This document shows, in pieces, positions 1 to 8,609 of a stretch of 64,000 nucleotides of DNA. Made by a program: the position numbers and the translations under genes. Under the pieces are notes generated by a model, which worked only from the letters and a program-made list of their open reading frames with translations, was not told the origin of the DNA and ran no database searches. The stretch is from 34-65-8 sp964516135. Its GTDB lineage: Bacteria; Pseudomonadota; Alphaproteobacteria; Sphingomonadales; Sphingomonadaceae. The DNA is taken from assembly GCA_964516135.1 (NCBI GenBank), contig CAZEWN010000010.1, positions 1 through 64,000 on the forward strand, written 5' to 3'. Within the stretch, counting starts at the first letter, position 1. Each line of letters begins with the position of its first letter.

Positions 1-82
1 ACCCATAGGGTACTATCGTTGGGTGGCCGGGTGGGGGTGCGGGCCGGTGCCGCCACCTTTCGGCGAAGCCGGAACAGAAAAT

Positions 83-889
83 CTAACGCCCCAGGGGGCG
101 GCTGAGCGACCGGGCCTGCTTCCGGACTTGCCCCGGCATCCACCGCGCGGCGAAGGCGATCTTGCGGGCGGTCTTGCCCACAACCCAGTGCAGCCGGCTG
201 CCATGCACTGCCGCCCATACCGCCTGCGCCACCTCGTCGACATTCGTCAGTTCGAGCCCGGCCGCGGCCACGCGCTGGCGGATCGATTCGTTCGAACCCT
301 GGTTGGGCACCTGATCCAGCAGCGGCGTTTCGATGAAGCTGGGGCAGATCGAGGCAACGGTGATGCCGAACCCGGCCCATTCGGCATCGAGGCTTTCAGT
401 GAGACCCCGCACCGCGAACTTCGTGGCCGAATAGACCGCGGCGCCGCCGGTGCCGTATATGCCCGCCGCGCTGGCGGTATTCACCAGCGCGCTGCCCGGC
501 GCGGTCTGTCGCAACCAAGGCAGCACGGCCTGTGCCCCCCACAAAACGCCCTTCAGATTGATATCAAGGCAGCGTTCTATTTCGTCCGGCGTATTATCGG
601 ACAGCGGCCCACCAAGCGGCACGCCCGCGTTGTTCGCCAGCACGTCGATGCGGCCGCCCGCTGCCGTGGCAAAGGCGGACAGCGCCATGTCCCACGCCGC
701 CCGGTCGCGCACGTCGAACACGTGGCTGTAAGCGAACCCGGTGCCGCACAGCCGCTCGGTCTCGGCCATGCCCGCCGCATCCACGTCGCCCAGGCCAACG
801 AACCAGCCCTCACGCGCAAATCGCAAGGCGATCGCTCGCCCGATCCCCGATGCGCCACCAGTGACGAATATCGCCTTCTTCGCGCTCAC
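83..889 (-). CDS. SDR family NAD(P)-dependent oxidoreductase
   Basis: Short-chain dehydrogenase/reductase of 268 aa, the usual length for a classical SDR. The N-terminus carries the TGxxxGIG cofactor loop (TGGASGIG, residues 10-17), followed by the NNAG motif and the YSATK catalytic Tyr/Lys pair. The substrate cannot be told from sequence. The start is GTG at 889, preceded by a purine-rich GGGAGATCAGG stretch. It is transcribed away from the window edge and lies downstream of the S9 peptidase, but an intrinsic terminator between them suggests separate transcription. Cytosolic; the family is certain, the reaction is not. Confidence 0.9.
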   Translation of the reverse strand: MSAKKAIFVTGGASGIGRAIALRFAREGWFVGLGDVDAAGMAETERLCGTGFAYSHVFDVRDRAAWDMALSAFATAAGGRIDVLANNAGVPLGGPLSDNTPDEIERCLDINLKGVLWGAQAVLPWLRQTAPGSALVNTASAAGIYGTGGAAVYSATKFAVRGLTESLDAEWAGFGITVASICPSFIETPLLDQVPNQGSNESIRQRVAAAGLELTNVDEVAQAVWAAVHGSRLHWVVGKTARKIAFAARWMPGQVRKQARSLSRPLGR

Positions 890-903
890 CCTGATCTCCC
901 ACG

Positions 904-940
904 CAAAAACAAGCCGCGCGGAGCTGAAACCCCGCGCGGC
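904..940 (-). terminator. Intrinsic terminator of the S9 peptidase gene
   Basis: On the minus strand a perfect 9-bp stem (GCCGCGCGG at 913-921 with CCGCGCGGC at 932-940) is followed by a T-rich stretch (TTGTTTTTG). It lies 28 bp past the stop of the S9 peptidase gene and just upstream of the SDR start. Confidence 0.75.
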
Positions 941-967
941 CCTGTCTTCACTCGATTGACGTTTACG

Positions 968-3022
968 TCAACCGCCGAGCGCGTCACGCAGGCCCTGGAC
1001 GTATTCCGCGCCCTCGACGATCTCCGCAGTCGAATTCTTGACCGTGTCGCCGATCGGTTCGGCGCGGCCACCCAGGCACGTGGCGAGAAAATTCTCGGTC
1101 ACGGCATTGAAGGCAATATTGTTGTTCGGCTTCGCGAACCCGTGCCCTTCGTCCGGGTAGAGGACGTAGGTGACGGGGATGTTCGATGCCTTCATGGCGG
1201 CAACGATCTGGTCGCTTTCGGCCTGCTTCACGCGCGGATCGTTGGCGCCCTGGCCGATCAGCAGCGGCTTCTCGATCTTGTCGGCCGAATAGAGCGGGCT
1301 GCGTTCCTTCAGCAAGGCCAGGCCTTCAGGCGTGTTGGGGTTGCCCATCCGTTCGTGGAACTGGCTGACCATTGGCGCCCAGTAGGGCGGGATGGTGGCA
1401 AGCAACGTTTCCAGGTTCGACGGACCGACGATGTCGACGCCGCAGGCGAACTTGTCAGGCGTGAAGGCAAGGCCGGCCAAGGTGGCATAGCCGCCATAGG
1501 AGCCGCCCATGATCGCCACCTTGTCTGCACTGGTGACGCCGCGCGCGACCGCCCAATCGACCGCGTCGATCAGGTCGTCGTGCATTTTCTTGCCCCATTC
1601 AAGGTTGCCCGCGTTGACGAAATCCTTGCCGAACCCGGTCGACCCGCGGAAATTTACGCTGAGCACGGCGTAGCCGCGGTTGGCGAGCCACTGGTGATAG
1701 CTGTTGTAGCCATATCCATCGCGCGCCCATGGGCCGCCGTGGACCAGCAGGACCATCGGTACCGCGGCATCGGGCACGCCGTCGCCGTTGGGATCGGTTC
1801 CCGCGGGCAGCGTGAGGTACGAGGGCAGCGTGAGCCCGTCGCGGCTCTTGATTTCGACCGGGTGCATTTTCTGCAGCGGCGCGCCGACCAGGTCGGGACG
1901 GGCGGTGTAGAATTCGGTCAGGCTGTTCGCGCTGCGATCGTAGATATAGGCCTTGACCGGGCCGGTTACGGGATCGTTCCAGACCACCCACTTGGTGTCG
2001 TCGTCGGTTCGCGACTGAACGCCGAAATCACCGTCCAGCCGTTCGTCCAGCCAATCGAGCGAAGCCTTGATCGCCGGGTCGGTGGCGGTCCATTCGGTGG
2101 TCAGGTAGGTGAAGCTGTACGCCTCGATCTCGCCCGTCTTGGGGTCGCTCAACGTGCCGCCGATATCGGCCTTGTCGTTCTGGGCGATGACGCGCTTCTC
2201 GCCGGTCGCGACGTCCTGCGCGATCAGGGCGGCAGTGTTCCGATCGCGGCTGTCGATCCAGTACATCGTCTTGCCATCGGTGGTGAAACCGGCAGGGCTG
2301 GTGGTTAGCGCATCGGCAAGTCCCGTGGTTTCGCTGGGCGCGTCGGCGACCTTGCCGTCGATCACCGGGAAGAAATCCATTCCGCCACCCGCGTTGGGGC
2401 GCACGGCCATCCGCAGTGCCAGATTGTTGTCGGCCAGGAACCCGGCATAGGCATCGTTCTGCATCACCAGCGTCAATTCACCGGTGTTCAGGTCGAGCAT
2501 GTAAACGTCGTGGAAGCGCGGATCCCGGTTGTTGACGCCCACCAGCAGGCGATCCTTGATCGTGGTCGACGCGCCGATCAGCTGGACGCGGGTCTTTTCG
2601 AACGGGGTCAGCGTGCGTTCCGCGCCGGTCGCCACGTCGACGCCATAGAGCAGGTAATCCTCGTCGCCGCCCTTGTCCTGGATGTAGAGCACGCTCTTGC
2701 TGTCAGGCGCCCAGAAGAATTGCGGAATCGGCCGGTCGGCGGAACTGGTGATCGCCTTGGCCGCCGAAGGGTCGGAAACGGGCGCGATCCATACGTTCAT
2801 CACGCCGTCCTTGGGCGCGCGCCAGCTGAGCCACTTGCCATCCGGGCTGACCTGGCCGCCAGCGCGGGTCGGGTTCCCGAACAGATCCTCACGCGGGATC
2901 AGGGGGGTGGCATCCTTGGTCTGTGTCATCTGGTGTCCCTGATGGGCATGATTGTCGGCGATGCCAGCGGTCGGCAGCGCAAGCGCGGTCGCGCAAAGCA
3001 GCGCGGCGGTCAATCGGATCAT
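968..3022 (-). CDS. S9 family (prolyl-oligopeptidase-like) secreted peptidase
   Basis: Serine peptidase of about 684 aa. The start at 3022 is chosen because a GGGGGA ribosome site precedes it and the protein then begins with a signal peptide (MIRLTAALLCATALALPTAG). The N-terminal half looks like a WD40/propeller region (repeated W-pD-k and DRNT segments). The C-terminal half is an alpha/beta-hydrolase with GGSYGG (nucleophile Ser about residue 508), a later Asp in GANDPRV and His in DEGHGF, which make a complete triad. It probably acts in the periplasm on peptides, as a dipeptidyl-/acylaminoacyl-peptidase type. Such exported S9 enzymes are abundant in Sphingomonadales. Monocistronic, with its own terminator. 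Confidence 0.9.
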   Translation of the reverse strand: MIRLTAALLCATALALPTAGIADNHAHQGHQMTQTKDATPLIPREDLFGNPTRAGGQVSPDGKWLSWRAPKDGVMNVWIAPVSDPSAAKAITSSADRPIPQFFWAPDSKSVLYIQDKGGDEDYLLYGVDVATGAERTLTPFEKTRVQLIGASTTIKDRLLVGVNNRDPRFHDVYMLDLNTGELTLVMQNDAYAGFLADNNLALRMAVRPNAGGGMDFFPVIDGKVADAPSETTGLADALTTSPAGFTTDGKTMYWIDSRDRNTAALIAQDVATGEKRVIAQNDKADIGGTLSDPKTGEIEAYSFTYLTTEWTATDPAIKASLDWLDERLDGDFGVQSRTDDDTKWVVWNDPVTGPVKAYIYDRSANSLTEFYTARPDLVGAPLQKMHPVEIKSRDGLTLPSYLTLPAGTDPNGDGVPDAAVPMVLLVHGGPWARDGYGYNSYHQWLANRGYAVLSVNFRGSTGFGKDFVNAGNLEWGKKMHDDLIDAVDWAVARGVTSADKVAIMGGSYGGYATLAGLAFTPDKFACGVDIVGPSNLETLLATIPPYWAPMVSQFHERMGNPNTPEGLALLKERSPLYSADKIEKPLLIGQGANDPRVKQAESDQIVAAMKASNIPVTYVLYPDEGHGFAKPNNNIAFNAVTENFLATCLGGRAEPIGDTVKNSTAEIVEGAEYVQGLRDALGG

Positions 3023-3113
3023 GGAATCGTCCCCCTTCGAAAGGTCCTGCAAACGGTGCGGGATCAAGACCTAACCCGGTCGCGGCCCTGCGTCACGACA
3101 ATTCGTCACGCTG

Positions 3114-3731
3114 CTAAAGCGCTGGATTATTATAGACATGCCAGGTGAATATCGCGACCGCGCCGCGATGCGGACGCCACGGTTCGGCCAGCAGGCGGGT
3201 CGCCTGTTCGGATGGCCGGCCGGGCAGGTCGAGGATCTTGTGGAGGGCCGCCTGGACAGCGAGATCGCCCGCCGGCCAGATGTCCGGGCGCCCTTCCGCG
3301 AACAGCAGGTAAATCTCGGCCGACCAGCGCCCGATGCCCTTGATCTTGACGAGCTGTGCGATCGCGGCCTCGTCGTCACCGGGCAGGCCGTCGAGATCCA
3401 GCGCCCCGCTTTCGACCAGTTCACACAGCGACCGGGCATAGCCTTGTTTCTGCCGCGACAGGCCACACGCGCGCAAGGCATCGAAATCGCGCGCGAGCAA
3501 TTCAGCGGGCGCCATGTCCGCGCCCAGTTCCATTTCGAGCTTCGACCAGACCGAAGCGGCCGCCGCCACGCTCACCTGCTGGCCGACGATCGTGCGAAGC
3601 AAGGTCTGGTAACCGGTCGGGCGGATGCGCGGCTCGGGGTATCCCGCCAATGCCAGCGCACGGGCGAAACGCGGCTCGCGCGCGGCCACGGCATCCATCC
3701 CTTCCTTTATCGCAGCGCGACTGATTCCCAT
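3114..3731 (-). CDS. DNA-3-methyladenine glycosylase, AlkA/HhH-GPD type
   Basis: About 205 aa. It contains the helix-hairpin-helix signature near VKIKGIGRWSAEIYLLFA and the following catalytic Asp in the PDIWPAGDLA segment, typical of AlkA-like base-excision glycosylases that remove alkylated purines. An earlier region, TIVGQQVSVAAAASVW, is also conserved in the family. A start at 3731 (MGISRA) is favoured because the family begins there; an in-frame ATG at 3770 would add 13 residues. No Ada domain and no partner gene are present. The ferredoxin gene upstream is divergent. Confidence 0.87.
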   Translation of the reverse strand: MGISRAAIKEGMDAVAAREPRFARALALAGYPEPRIRPTGYQTLLRTIVGQQVSVAAAASVWSKLEMELGADMAPAELLARDFDALRACGLSRQKQGYARSLCELVESGALDLDGLPGDDEAAIAQLVKIKGIGRWSAEIYLLFAEGRPDIWPAGDLAVQAALHKILDLPGRPSEQATRLLAEPWRPHRGAVAIFTWHVYNNPAL

Positions 3732-3835
3732 GTCCTGTGCCCATTCCCGCCTTGCCAAAATTCGGCGCATTGCCTAGCAGCCAGCCCCCGGCGGGGTGTC
3801 CGCCGTGATCGCCGTGACCAGGGGACCTCCACATC

Positions 3836-4153
3836 ATGCCGAAGCTGACCATCGTCAACCGCGAAGGCGCGGAAACCACCATCGATGTCGCCGATGGCCT
3901 GACCGTGATGGAAGCCATTCGCGACAACGGCTTCGACGAGCTGCTGGCGCTGTGCGGCGGATGCTGTTCATGCGCGACGTGTCATGTCCATGTCGACCCG
4001 GCGTTCGCCGATCGCTTGCCGACGATGAGCGAGGATGAAGACGACCTGCTCGAATCGAGCGATCACCGCGCGGCGAACTCGCGCCTGTCGTGCCAGATTC
4101 CGTTCACCAGCGATCTTGATGGGTTGAAGGTCGCTATCGCACCTGAAGATTGA
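3836..4153 (+). CDS. [2Fe-2S] ferredoxin, adrenodoxin type
   Basis: 105 aa. Cluster ligands are seen as C40-x5-C46-x2-C49 and C86, exactly the adrenodoxin/putidaredoxin spacing. The CATCHVHV segment and the C-terminal DGL..AI residues also fit the family. It is a soluble one-electron carrier, usually paired with a ferredoxin reductase and a P450 or an Fe-S assembly pathway; neither partner is adjacent. A purine-rich AGGGGACC stretch precedes the ATG. Two extra cysteines (C43, C44) lie inside the x5 loop, which is slightly unusual. Confidence 0.93.
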   Translation: MPKLTIVNREGAETTIDVADGLTVMEAIRDNGFDELLALCGGCCSCATCHVHVDPAFADRLPTMSEDEDDLLESSDHRAANSRLSCQIPFTSDLDGLKVAIAPED

Positions 4154-4200
4154 ACTTGGTTGTCGGCGCTGGGGGCAGCGCCTAATTCCCCAGGATGACA

Positions 4201-5196
4201 ATGTCGCGCCCCGTTTCGCACCCGCTTGACCTGATCGGCAACACGCCGCTCGTGCTGCTCAAGGGCGCGAGCGAGGCGGCGGGTTGCGAGATTTGGGGCA
4301 AATGCGAGTTTGCCAATCCCGGCGCGAGTGTGAAGGATCGCGCCGCGCTGGGCATTATCCGCGATGCCGAATCGCGTGGCGAGCTGCAGCCCGGCGGAAC
4401 CATTGTCGAAGGTACGGCGGGCAACACCGGGATCGGGCTGGCGCTGGTCGCCAATGCGCGCGGTTACCGCACGATCATCGTCATGCCTGACAACCAGAGC
4501 GCCGAAAAGATGGCGACCCTGCGCGCGCTGGGTGCCGAACTGGTGCTGGTGCCGCCGACCAAGTTCGCCAATCCGGGCCATTTCGTCCACACCAGCCGCC
4601 GCCTGGCCGAGGAGACGCCCGGTGCCGTCTGGGCCAACCAGTTCGACAACACCGCCAACCGCAAGGCGCATATCGAGGGCACGGCCGCCGAACTGTGGGA
4701 ACAGCTTGATGGCCGGATCGACGGGTTCACCTGCGCCGCCGGGACCGGTGGCACGATCGCCGGGGTCGGGCTGGGGCTGAAGGAACGTGACGAAAAGGTA
4801 ACGATTGCGCTCACCGACCCGCACGGCGCGGCGCTCTACAGCTATTACGCCACCGGTGAACTCAAGGCGGAAGGAAACTCGGTTGCCGAGGGGATCGGGC
4901 AGGGGCGGATCACCGCCAATCTCGAGGGCGCCCCGATCGACACCCAGTTTCGCGTATCCGACGAAGAAGGGCTGGGCTGGGTCGGGCAGATGCTGCGCGA
5001 GGAGGGGCTTTGCCTGGGTCTGTCGTCGGGCATCAATGTCGCCGGGGCGGTCGCGTTGGGCAGGCAGTTGGGCAAGGGTGCGCGCGTGGCGACCGTGCTG
5101 TGCGACACCGGCTTCCGTTATCTGTCCACGCTCTACAACGCGGCCTGGCTTCGCGAGAAGAAACTGCCCGTGTTCGATTGGCTTGCCAGCGAGTGA
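4201..5196 (+). CDS. Cysteine synthase A-like PLP enzyme
   Basis: 331 aa, fold-type II PLP enzyme. The PLP lysine is K45 in the SVKDRA motif and the substrate/phosphate loop is GTAGNTGIG (about 71-79). The canonical O-acetylserine sulfhydrylase loop is TSGNTG; the A in place of S is common in a CysK-like subgroup, so cystathionine-beta-synthase-like activity is possible. The ATG at 4201 is preferred over 4195 because AGGA then sits 5 nt upstream. Predicted role: cysteine formation from O-acetylserine and sulfide. The sulfate-assimilation genes are 30 kb away. Confidence 0.85.
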   Translation: MSRPVSHPLDLIGNTPLVLLKGASEAAGCEIWGKCEFANPGASVKDRAALGIIRDAESRGELQPGGTIVEGTAGNTGIGLALVANARGYRTIIVMPDNQSAEKMATLRALGAELVLVPPTKFANPGHFVHTSRRLAEETPGAVWANQFDNTANRKAHIEGTAAELWEQLDGRIDGFTCAAGTGGTIAGVGLGLKERDEKVTIALTDPHGAALYSYYATGELKAEGNSVAEGIGQGRITANLEGAPIDTQFRVSDEEGLGWVGQMLREEGLCLGLSSGINVAGAVALGRQLGKGARVATVLCDTGFRYLSTLYNAAWLREKKLPVFDWLASE

Positions 5197-5218
5197 TCGC
5201 GCGCTAGTGCTGTAATCC

Positions 5219-5584
5219 ATGCGAAGTTTGCGCAAGATGCTTGGTTCCGGGCCGCTGCGGTCGGACGTTGCCGTGCCCACGCCGCTGGGCGGCACGCGCG
5301 CGCAGGCGGTGCAGCGGCTCCAGATCGGGATCGCGGGGCTGGCGTCGATGGTGCTGATGATTGCGTTGGCCAACATCATCATGGACCAGGCCAATCGGAC
5401 CGAGGCGACAAGCGTGCCGCAAGCAGCGGCGACAGTAGCCGCGAAGCCGACCGCAGCGCCGCAGAACGATCCCTTGGCCGAGGCGGGCGTCGTGCCCGAC
5501 ATGCCTGCCGAACCCACACCCACGCCGCAACAGGAACCGGCCATTCTGCCCGAGCAGGGCGATGTGCTCCGTGCGCCGCAGTAG
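5219..5584 (+). CDS. Hypothetical single-pass membrane protein
   Basis: 121 aa. It has a cytosolic basic N-terminus, one transmembrane helix at about residues 37-55 (IGIAGLASMVLMIALANII), then a Pro/Ala/Gln-rich low-complexity tail. There is no recognised domain. Its 3' end overlaps the start of the next gene by 23 nt, so the two are probably translated together. Function unknown; the architecture suggests an envelope-anchored accessory to the downstream lipoprotein. Confidence 0.7.
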   Translation: MRSLRKMLGSGPLRSDVAVPTPLGGTRAQAVQRLQIGIAGLASMVLMIALANIIMDQANRTEATSVPQAAATVAAKPTAAPQNDPLAEAGVVPDMPAEPTPTPQQEPAILPEQGDVLRAPQ

Positions 5585-6308
5585 GGCTGCCCTGTTTGCC
5601 GCGCTTGCTGCGTGCCTTGCCGCGTGCGGGGGCGAGTCGCCGGCCGCGCCGACATCGCGCCTGGGCGTGTTCACCACGCTGCCGGTCTACTGGAACGAGA
5701 GCGCCGGGATCGAGGAGATGCTCTCCAGCAATGCCGCGCCCCCCTGGACCCGGCGCGTGATCGAGGAGCGCTTCGTCGCTGTTCCGCTCGACACGCTGGC
5801 GGGCGCAAACGGCTTGGCGCGGGTTGATGCCGTGCTGCTGGCCCAGCCGCGTGCCTTGTCGGCGGCCGAGAATGTCGCGCTTGATGACTGGGTGCGCGCG
5901 GGCGGCCGGGCACTGCTGTTCGCCGATCCCCTGCTCACCGCGCATTCCCGCTTCAACATCGGCGATCGGCGGCGGCCACAGGACGTGGTGTTGATCTCGC
6001 CGATCCTGGCGCGATGGGGCATGACGCTGGAATTCGTCGAGGACCAGGAGGAAGGTGAACGGATTGTGGCCTATGGCGATGTGCCGCTTCCGGTCGACGT
6101 TCCGGGCCGGCTGCGCCTGCACGAGGGCAGGGGGGAGTGCCGCCTTGCTGCCGAGGCGATGGTGGCGGAATGCGCCATTGGAGCGGGAAGCGTAACCGTG
6201 ATCGCCGACGCGGCCGTCCTGGCCGAACCGCATGACAGCGATCTGGCCGTCCGCGAGAACGCGCTGCGCGGCTTGCTCACGCGCCTGGAGCGTGACCGGA
6301 GGGAATGA
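5562..6308 (+). CDS. Putative lipoprotein with GldG/DUF4350-like fold
   Basis: About 248 aa. It starts with a basic stretch and hydrophobic segment ending in a lipobox (LAAC, Cys about 22), so it is probably lipidated. The body has LGVFTTLPVYW and a DDWVRAGGRALLFADP segment that resemble the GldG-like/DUF4350 'unfinished ABC-transport' family, whose members bind an unknown ligand. An in-frame GTG at 5571 is an alternative start. It overlaps the upstream gene and lies immediately before the dcw cluster. The family call is tentative. Confidence 0.6.
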   Translation: MCSVRRSRAALFAALAACLAACGGESPAAPTSRLGVFTTLPVYWNESAGIEEMLSSNAAPPWTRRVIEERFVAVPLDTLAGANGLARVDAVLLAQPRALSAAENVALDDWVRAGGRALLFADPLLTAHSRFNIGDRRRPQDVVLISPILARWGMTLEFVEDQEEGERIVAYGDVPLPVDVPGRLRLHEGRGECRLAAEAMVAECAIGAGSVTVIADAAVLAEPHDSDLAVRENALRGLLTRLERDRRE

Positions 6309-6643
6309 TTCGGGGATGGCGCGGGACCGGGCGACTCGCAGCGCGGGCCAAGCGGGGATGGGCAGGGAAATGCCTTCGAAATGCCTTGCCGATGGCCTTG
6401 CAGGGGTGATGGATCAGGGGGCCAACAATGGCGAAAAAGCTCGGATAATCCACAGATTCCCCGGTTATCCCTAAATTTCCCCTTTCATCCCCGGGTCGAG
6501 AGGGTTAATGCTTTGCTTCATCGGGCAAGACTTTTGCTGTTGCGATCCGCCGTGGCGGTTCGTGCCGATCACGCACCCGCGCGGTCGGCGACGGGGAAGT
6601 CGTGTCTTCGGGCGGCGCGTAGGGGCAAGGGCACGGGGCGGCA
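6309..6643. promoter_or_regulatory. Intergenic region upstream of mraZ
   Basis: 335 bp without a convincing gene. It should hold the main dcw promoter. A DnaA-box-like 9-mer (TAATCCACA, 6446-6454, one mismatch to TTATCCACA) and a four-copy 10-bp-period repeat follow each other. I could not assign -35/-10 hexamers with confidence. Confidence 0.5.
6456..6492 (-). promoter_or_regulatory. Candidate MraZ operator, four 10-bp-spaced repeats
   Basis: Four CCCC/CCCT tetramers sit at 6459, 6469, 6479 and 6489, each preceded by AT or TT. On the minus strand this reads as GGGGA-type repeats at an exact 10-bp period. MraZ proteins are known to bind direct TGGG-type repeats with 10-bp spacing in front of their own gene, so autoregulation of the dcw operon is the natural reading. 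The orientation is opposite to mraZ, which leaves some doubt. Confidence 0.55.
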
Positions 6644-7147
6644 GTGGCGGACGGGGAGTTCGAGGGTTTCAGCGGTTACGGCTTCTCGTTGAAGGACGAG
6701 AAGGGCCGTTTCGCGGTGCCTGTCGACTTCCGCGCAGACCTCAAGGCGTCGAGCGACGGCAAGACGATCTGCCTCGACATTCACCCCGAATGGCAATGCG
6801 CCAGCGCCTTCGGCCTATCGCGGCGGCGCGACTTCGACGCCCTGATCGAGCAGGCGCGCGAGGATGCGCGCGAGAACGGCAAGCCGTTCGACCGCTTGAT
6901 GTTGAAAGCCCAGCTCAACGCCTTTGACCGCGTCGCGTTCGACGATAGCGGCCGCTTCACCATGCCACCCGATCTCGTCGACAGCTTCGGATTCGACGAC
7001 GCGCTCTACTGGCATTCGGTTGGCGACCACATCGTGATCTTCAAGCCCGAGACCCTGTACGAAAGCGGCCCCCCGTTCATGCGCGCCCGGTGCCGCCGGC
7101 TCGAAACCGAAGCCCGTGCCAAGGCCGCCGCGAAGGGTGCGAAATGA
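6644..7147 (+). CDS. mraZ: Transcriptional regulator MraZ
   Basis: 167 aa, two AbrB-like MraZ repeats: one around residues 10-55 (DEKGRFAVPVDFR) and one around 95-135 (DDSGRFTMPPDLV). MraZ is a DNA-binding repressor of the dcw cluster. The start is GTG at 6644; an in-frame TAG at 6620 excludes anything longer except this codon. The stop overlaps rsmH by ATGA. First gene of a 16-gene same-strand cluster. Confidence 0.95.
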   Translation: MADGEFEGFSGYGFSLKDEKGRFAVPVDFRADLKASSDGKTICLDIHPEWQCASAFGLSRRRDFDALIEQAREDARENGKPFDRLMLKAQLNAFDRVAFDDSGRFTMPPDLVDSFGFDDALYWHSVGDHIVIFKPETLYESGPPFMRARCRRLETEARAKAAAKGAK

Positions 7148-8082
7148 GCGCCGCGCCGCATATCCCGGTCCTGCTCGATGAGGTGATCGCCGCGCTCGAT
7201 CCGCGACCCGGTGACGTGATCGTCGACGCGACCTTCGGGGCGGGCGGCTATACGCGCGCGCTGCTCGATCGCGGGGTGACGGTTCATGCCTTCGACCGCG
7301 ATCCCGACGCCATTGCCGCCGGGCGCGGCTGGGCCGAGGCGCGGGGCGAGCCAGCCCGGCTGGTGCTCCATCCGCGGCGGTTTTCGGAAATGGTCGCGGC
7401 GCTGGCCGAAGTTGGCGTGGCGCGGGTTGACGGGGTGGCGATGGATATCGGCGTTTCCTCGATGCAGCTCGACCAGGCGGCGCGCGGCTTCGCCTTTTCG
7501 GTCGATGGCCCGCTCGACATGCGGATGAGCCAGGCGGGTGAGAGCGCCGCCGACTTCCTCAACACCGCCGATGAAGGCGCGATTGCCGACGTGCTCTACA
7601 CCTATGGCGAGGAACGCCAGTCGCGCCGGGTCGCGCGCGCGATCGTGGCCGCGCGGCCACTGTCGACCACGGGTGAACTGGCCCAGGTCGTCCGCAAGGC
7701 ACTGGGTTATCGGGCGGGCGCGCCCAAGGATCCGGCAACGCGCAGCTTCCAGGCGATCCGCATTCACGTCAACGGCGAGCTTGGCGAACTGGAAGCTGGC
7801 CTCGCCGCTGCCGAAAAACTGCTGAAAAGTGGCGGCAAACTGGCGGTGGTCAGCTTTCACAGCCTGGAGGACCGGATCGTCAAGCGCTTCCTGCGCGATG
7901 CGGGGGTCCGTTCGGCGGGATCGCGCTATCTGCCCGCGGCTGATCAGCCGGAGCCGGTGTTCACCGCCATTTCCAAGGGTGTGCGCCCGTCGGAAGCCGA
8001 GATCGCGCGCAACCCGCGCGCTCGTTCCTCGACCCTGCGCCATGCGGTCCGGACCGCCGCGCCAGCAAGGGAGGCCGCGTGA
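7144..8082 (+). CDS. rsmH: 16S rRNA m4C1402 methyltransferase RsmH
   Basis: 312 aa. The N-terminal HIPVLLDEV and the SAM-binding DATFGAGGYTRAL are diagnostic, as are GVAMDIGVSS and the C-terminal VVSFHSLEDRIVK. It N4-methylates C1402 in 16S rRNA. The ATG at 7144 overlaps the mraZ stop (ATGA), and the stop overlaps ftsL. Standard second position in the dcw cluster (old name mraW). Confidence 0.97.
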   Translation: MSAAPHIPVLLDEVIAALDPRPGDVIVDATFGAGGYTRALLDRGVTVHAFDRDPDAIAAGRGWAEARGEPARLVLHPRRFSEMVAALAEVGVARVDGVAMDIGVSSMQLDQAARGFAFSVDGPLDMRMSQAGESAADFLNTADEGAIADVLYTYGEERQSRRVARAIVAARPLSTTGELAQVVRKALGYRAGAPKDPATRSFQAIRIHVNGELGELEAGLAAAEKLLKSGGKLAVVSFHSLEDRIVKRFLRDAGVRSAGSRYLPAADQPEPVFTAISKGVRPSEAEIARNPRARSSTLRHAVRTAAPAREAA

Positions 8083-8609
8083 TGGTTCCCGGTAGCCGCC
8101 TGCGTCAGATCGGCTGGGCCGTGGTGCTCGCGATCTGCTTCGCGCTGTTCGCGGCGCTGACGTTTCGCGTGAATACGGTGAAGAGCGGCGTGGCGCTGGC
8201 CGAGCGGCAGATCATCGCGCTCGAACGCGAGAAACTGGTGCTTGAAACCGAGTTTCAGGCACGCGCGAGCCAGCAGCAGCTTGGCGACTGGAACCGGGTC
8301 GAATATGGTTACCTGACCCCCGCCGCCGACCAGTATCTCGAGAACGAGCGTCAGCTCGCATCGCTGGGGATCGAGCGCGGGATTGGTGCCCCCGAACCAA
8401 TCCGGGTAGCGCGCGCGCCACAGGTCGGGGAGGAAACTGGCCTGCTCGCAATGGTTTCGCCCGTCACCGGCAAGCCGGTCGGAGAGGAAGCCGGGGACGA
8501 GGGGGGCGACGAATCCGACCCTGAACGCGAGGAATTGTCGGCCAGCACCTCGTTGGCTGAGCGGCTGGCGCGCCAGAACCCGCTGGGCGTGGTCAAGGCG
8601 GCGCAATGA
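8082..8609 (+). CDS. ftsL: Cell division protein FtsL-like
   Basis: 175 aa. One N-terminal transmembrane helix (about 8-28) is followed by a short coiled-coil (LAERQIIALEREKLVLETE) and a low-complexity acidic tail. Position between rsmH and ftsI and this topology identify it as FtsL although sequence conservation is low. It would form the periplasmic FtsQLB complex. GTG at 8079 and ATG at 8082 are both possible starts. The tail is longer than in E. coli FtsL (121 aa). Confidence 0.85.
   Translation: MVPGSRLRQIGWAVVLAICFALFAALTFRVNTVKSGVALAERQIIALEREKLVLETEFQARASQQQLGDWNRVEYGYLTPAADQYLENERQLASLGIERGIGAPEPIRVARAPQVGEETGLLAMVSPVTGKPVGEEAGDEGGDESDPEREELSASTSLAERLARQNPLGVVKAAQ

Noticed and set aside
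23..2308. 761-codon open frame on the plus strand
   Set aside because: It is antisense to the clear SDR and S9 peptidase genes and has only GC-driven, Arg-rich sequence.
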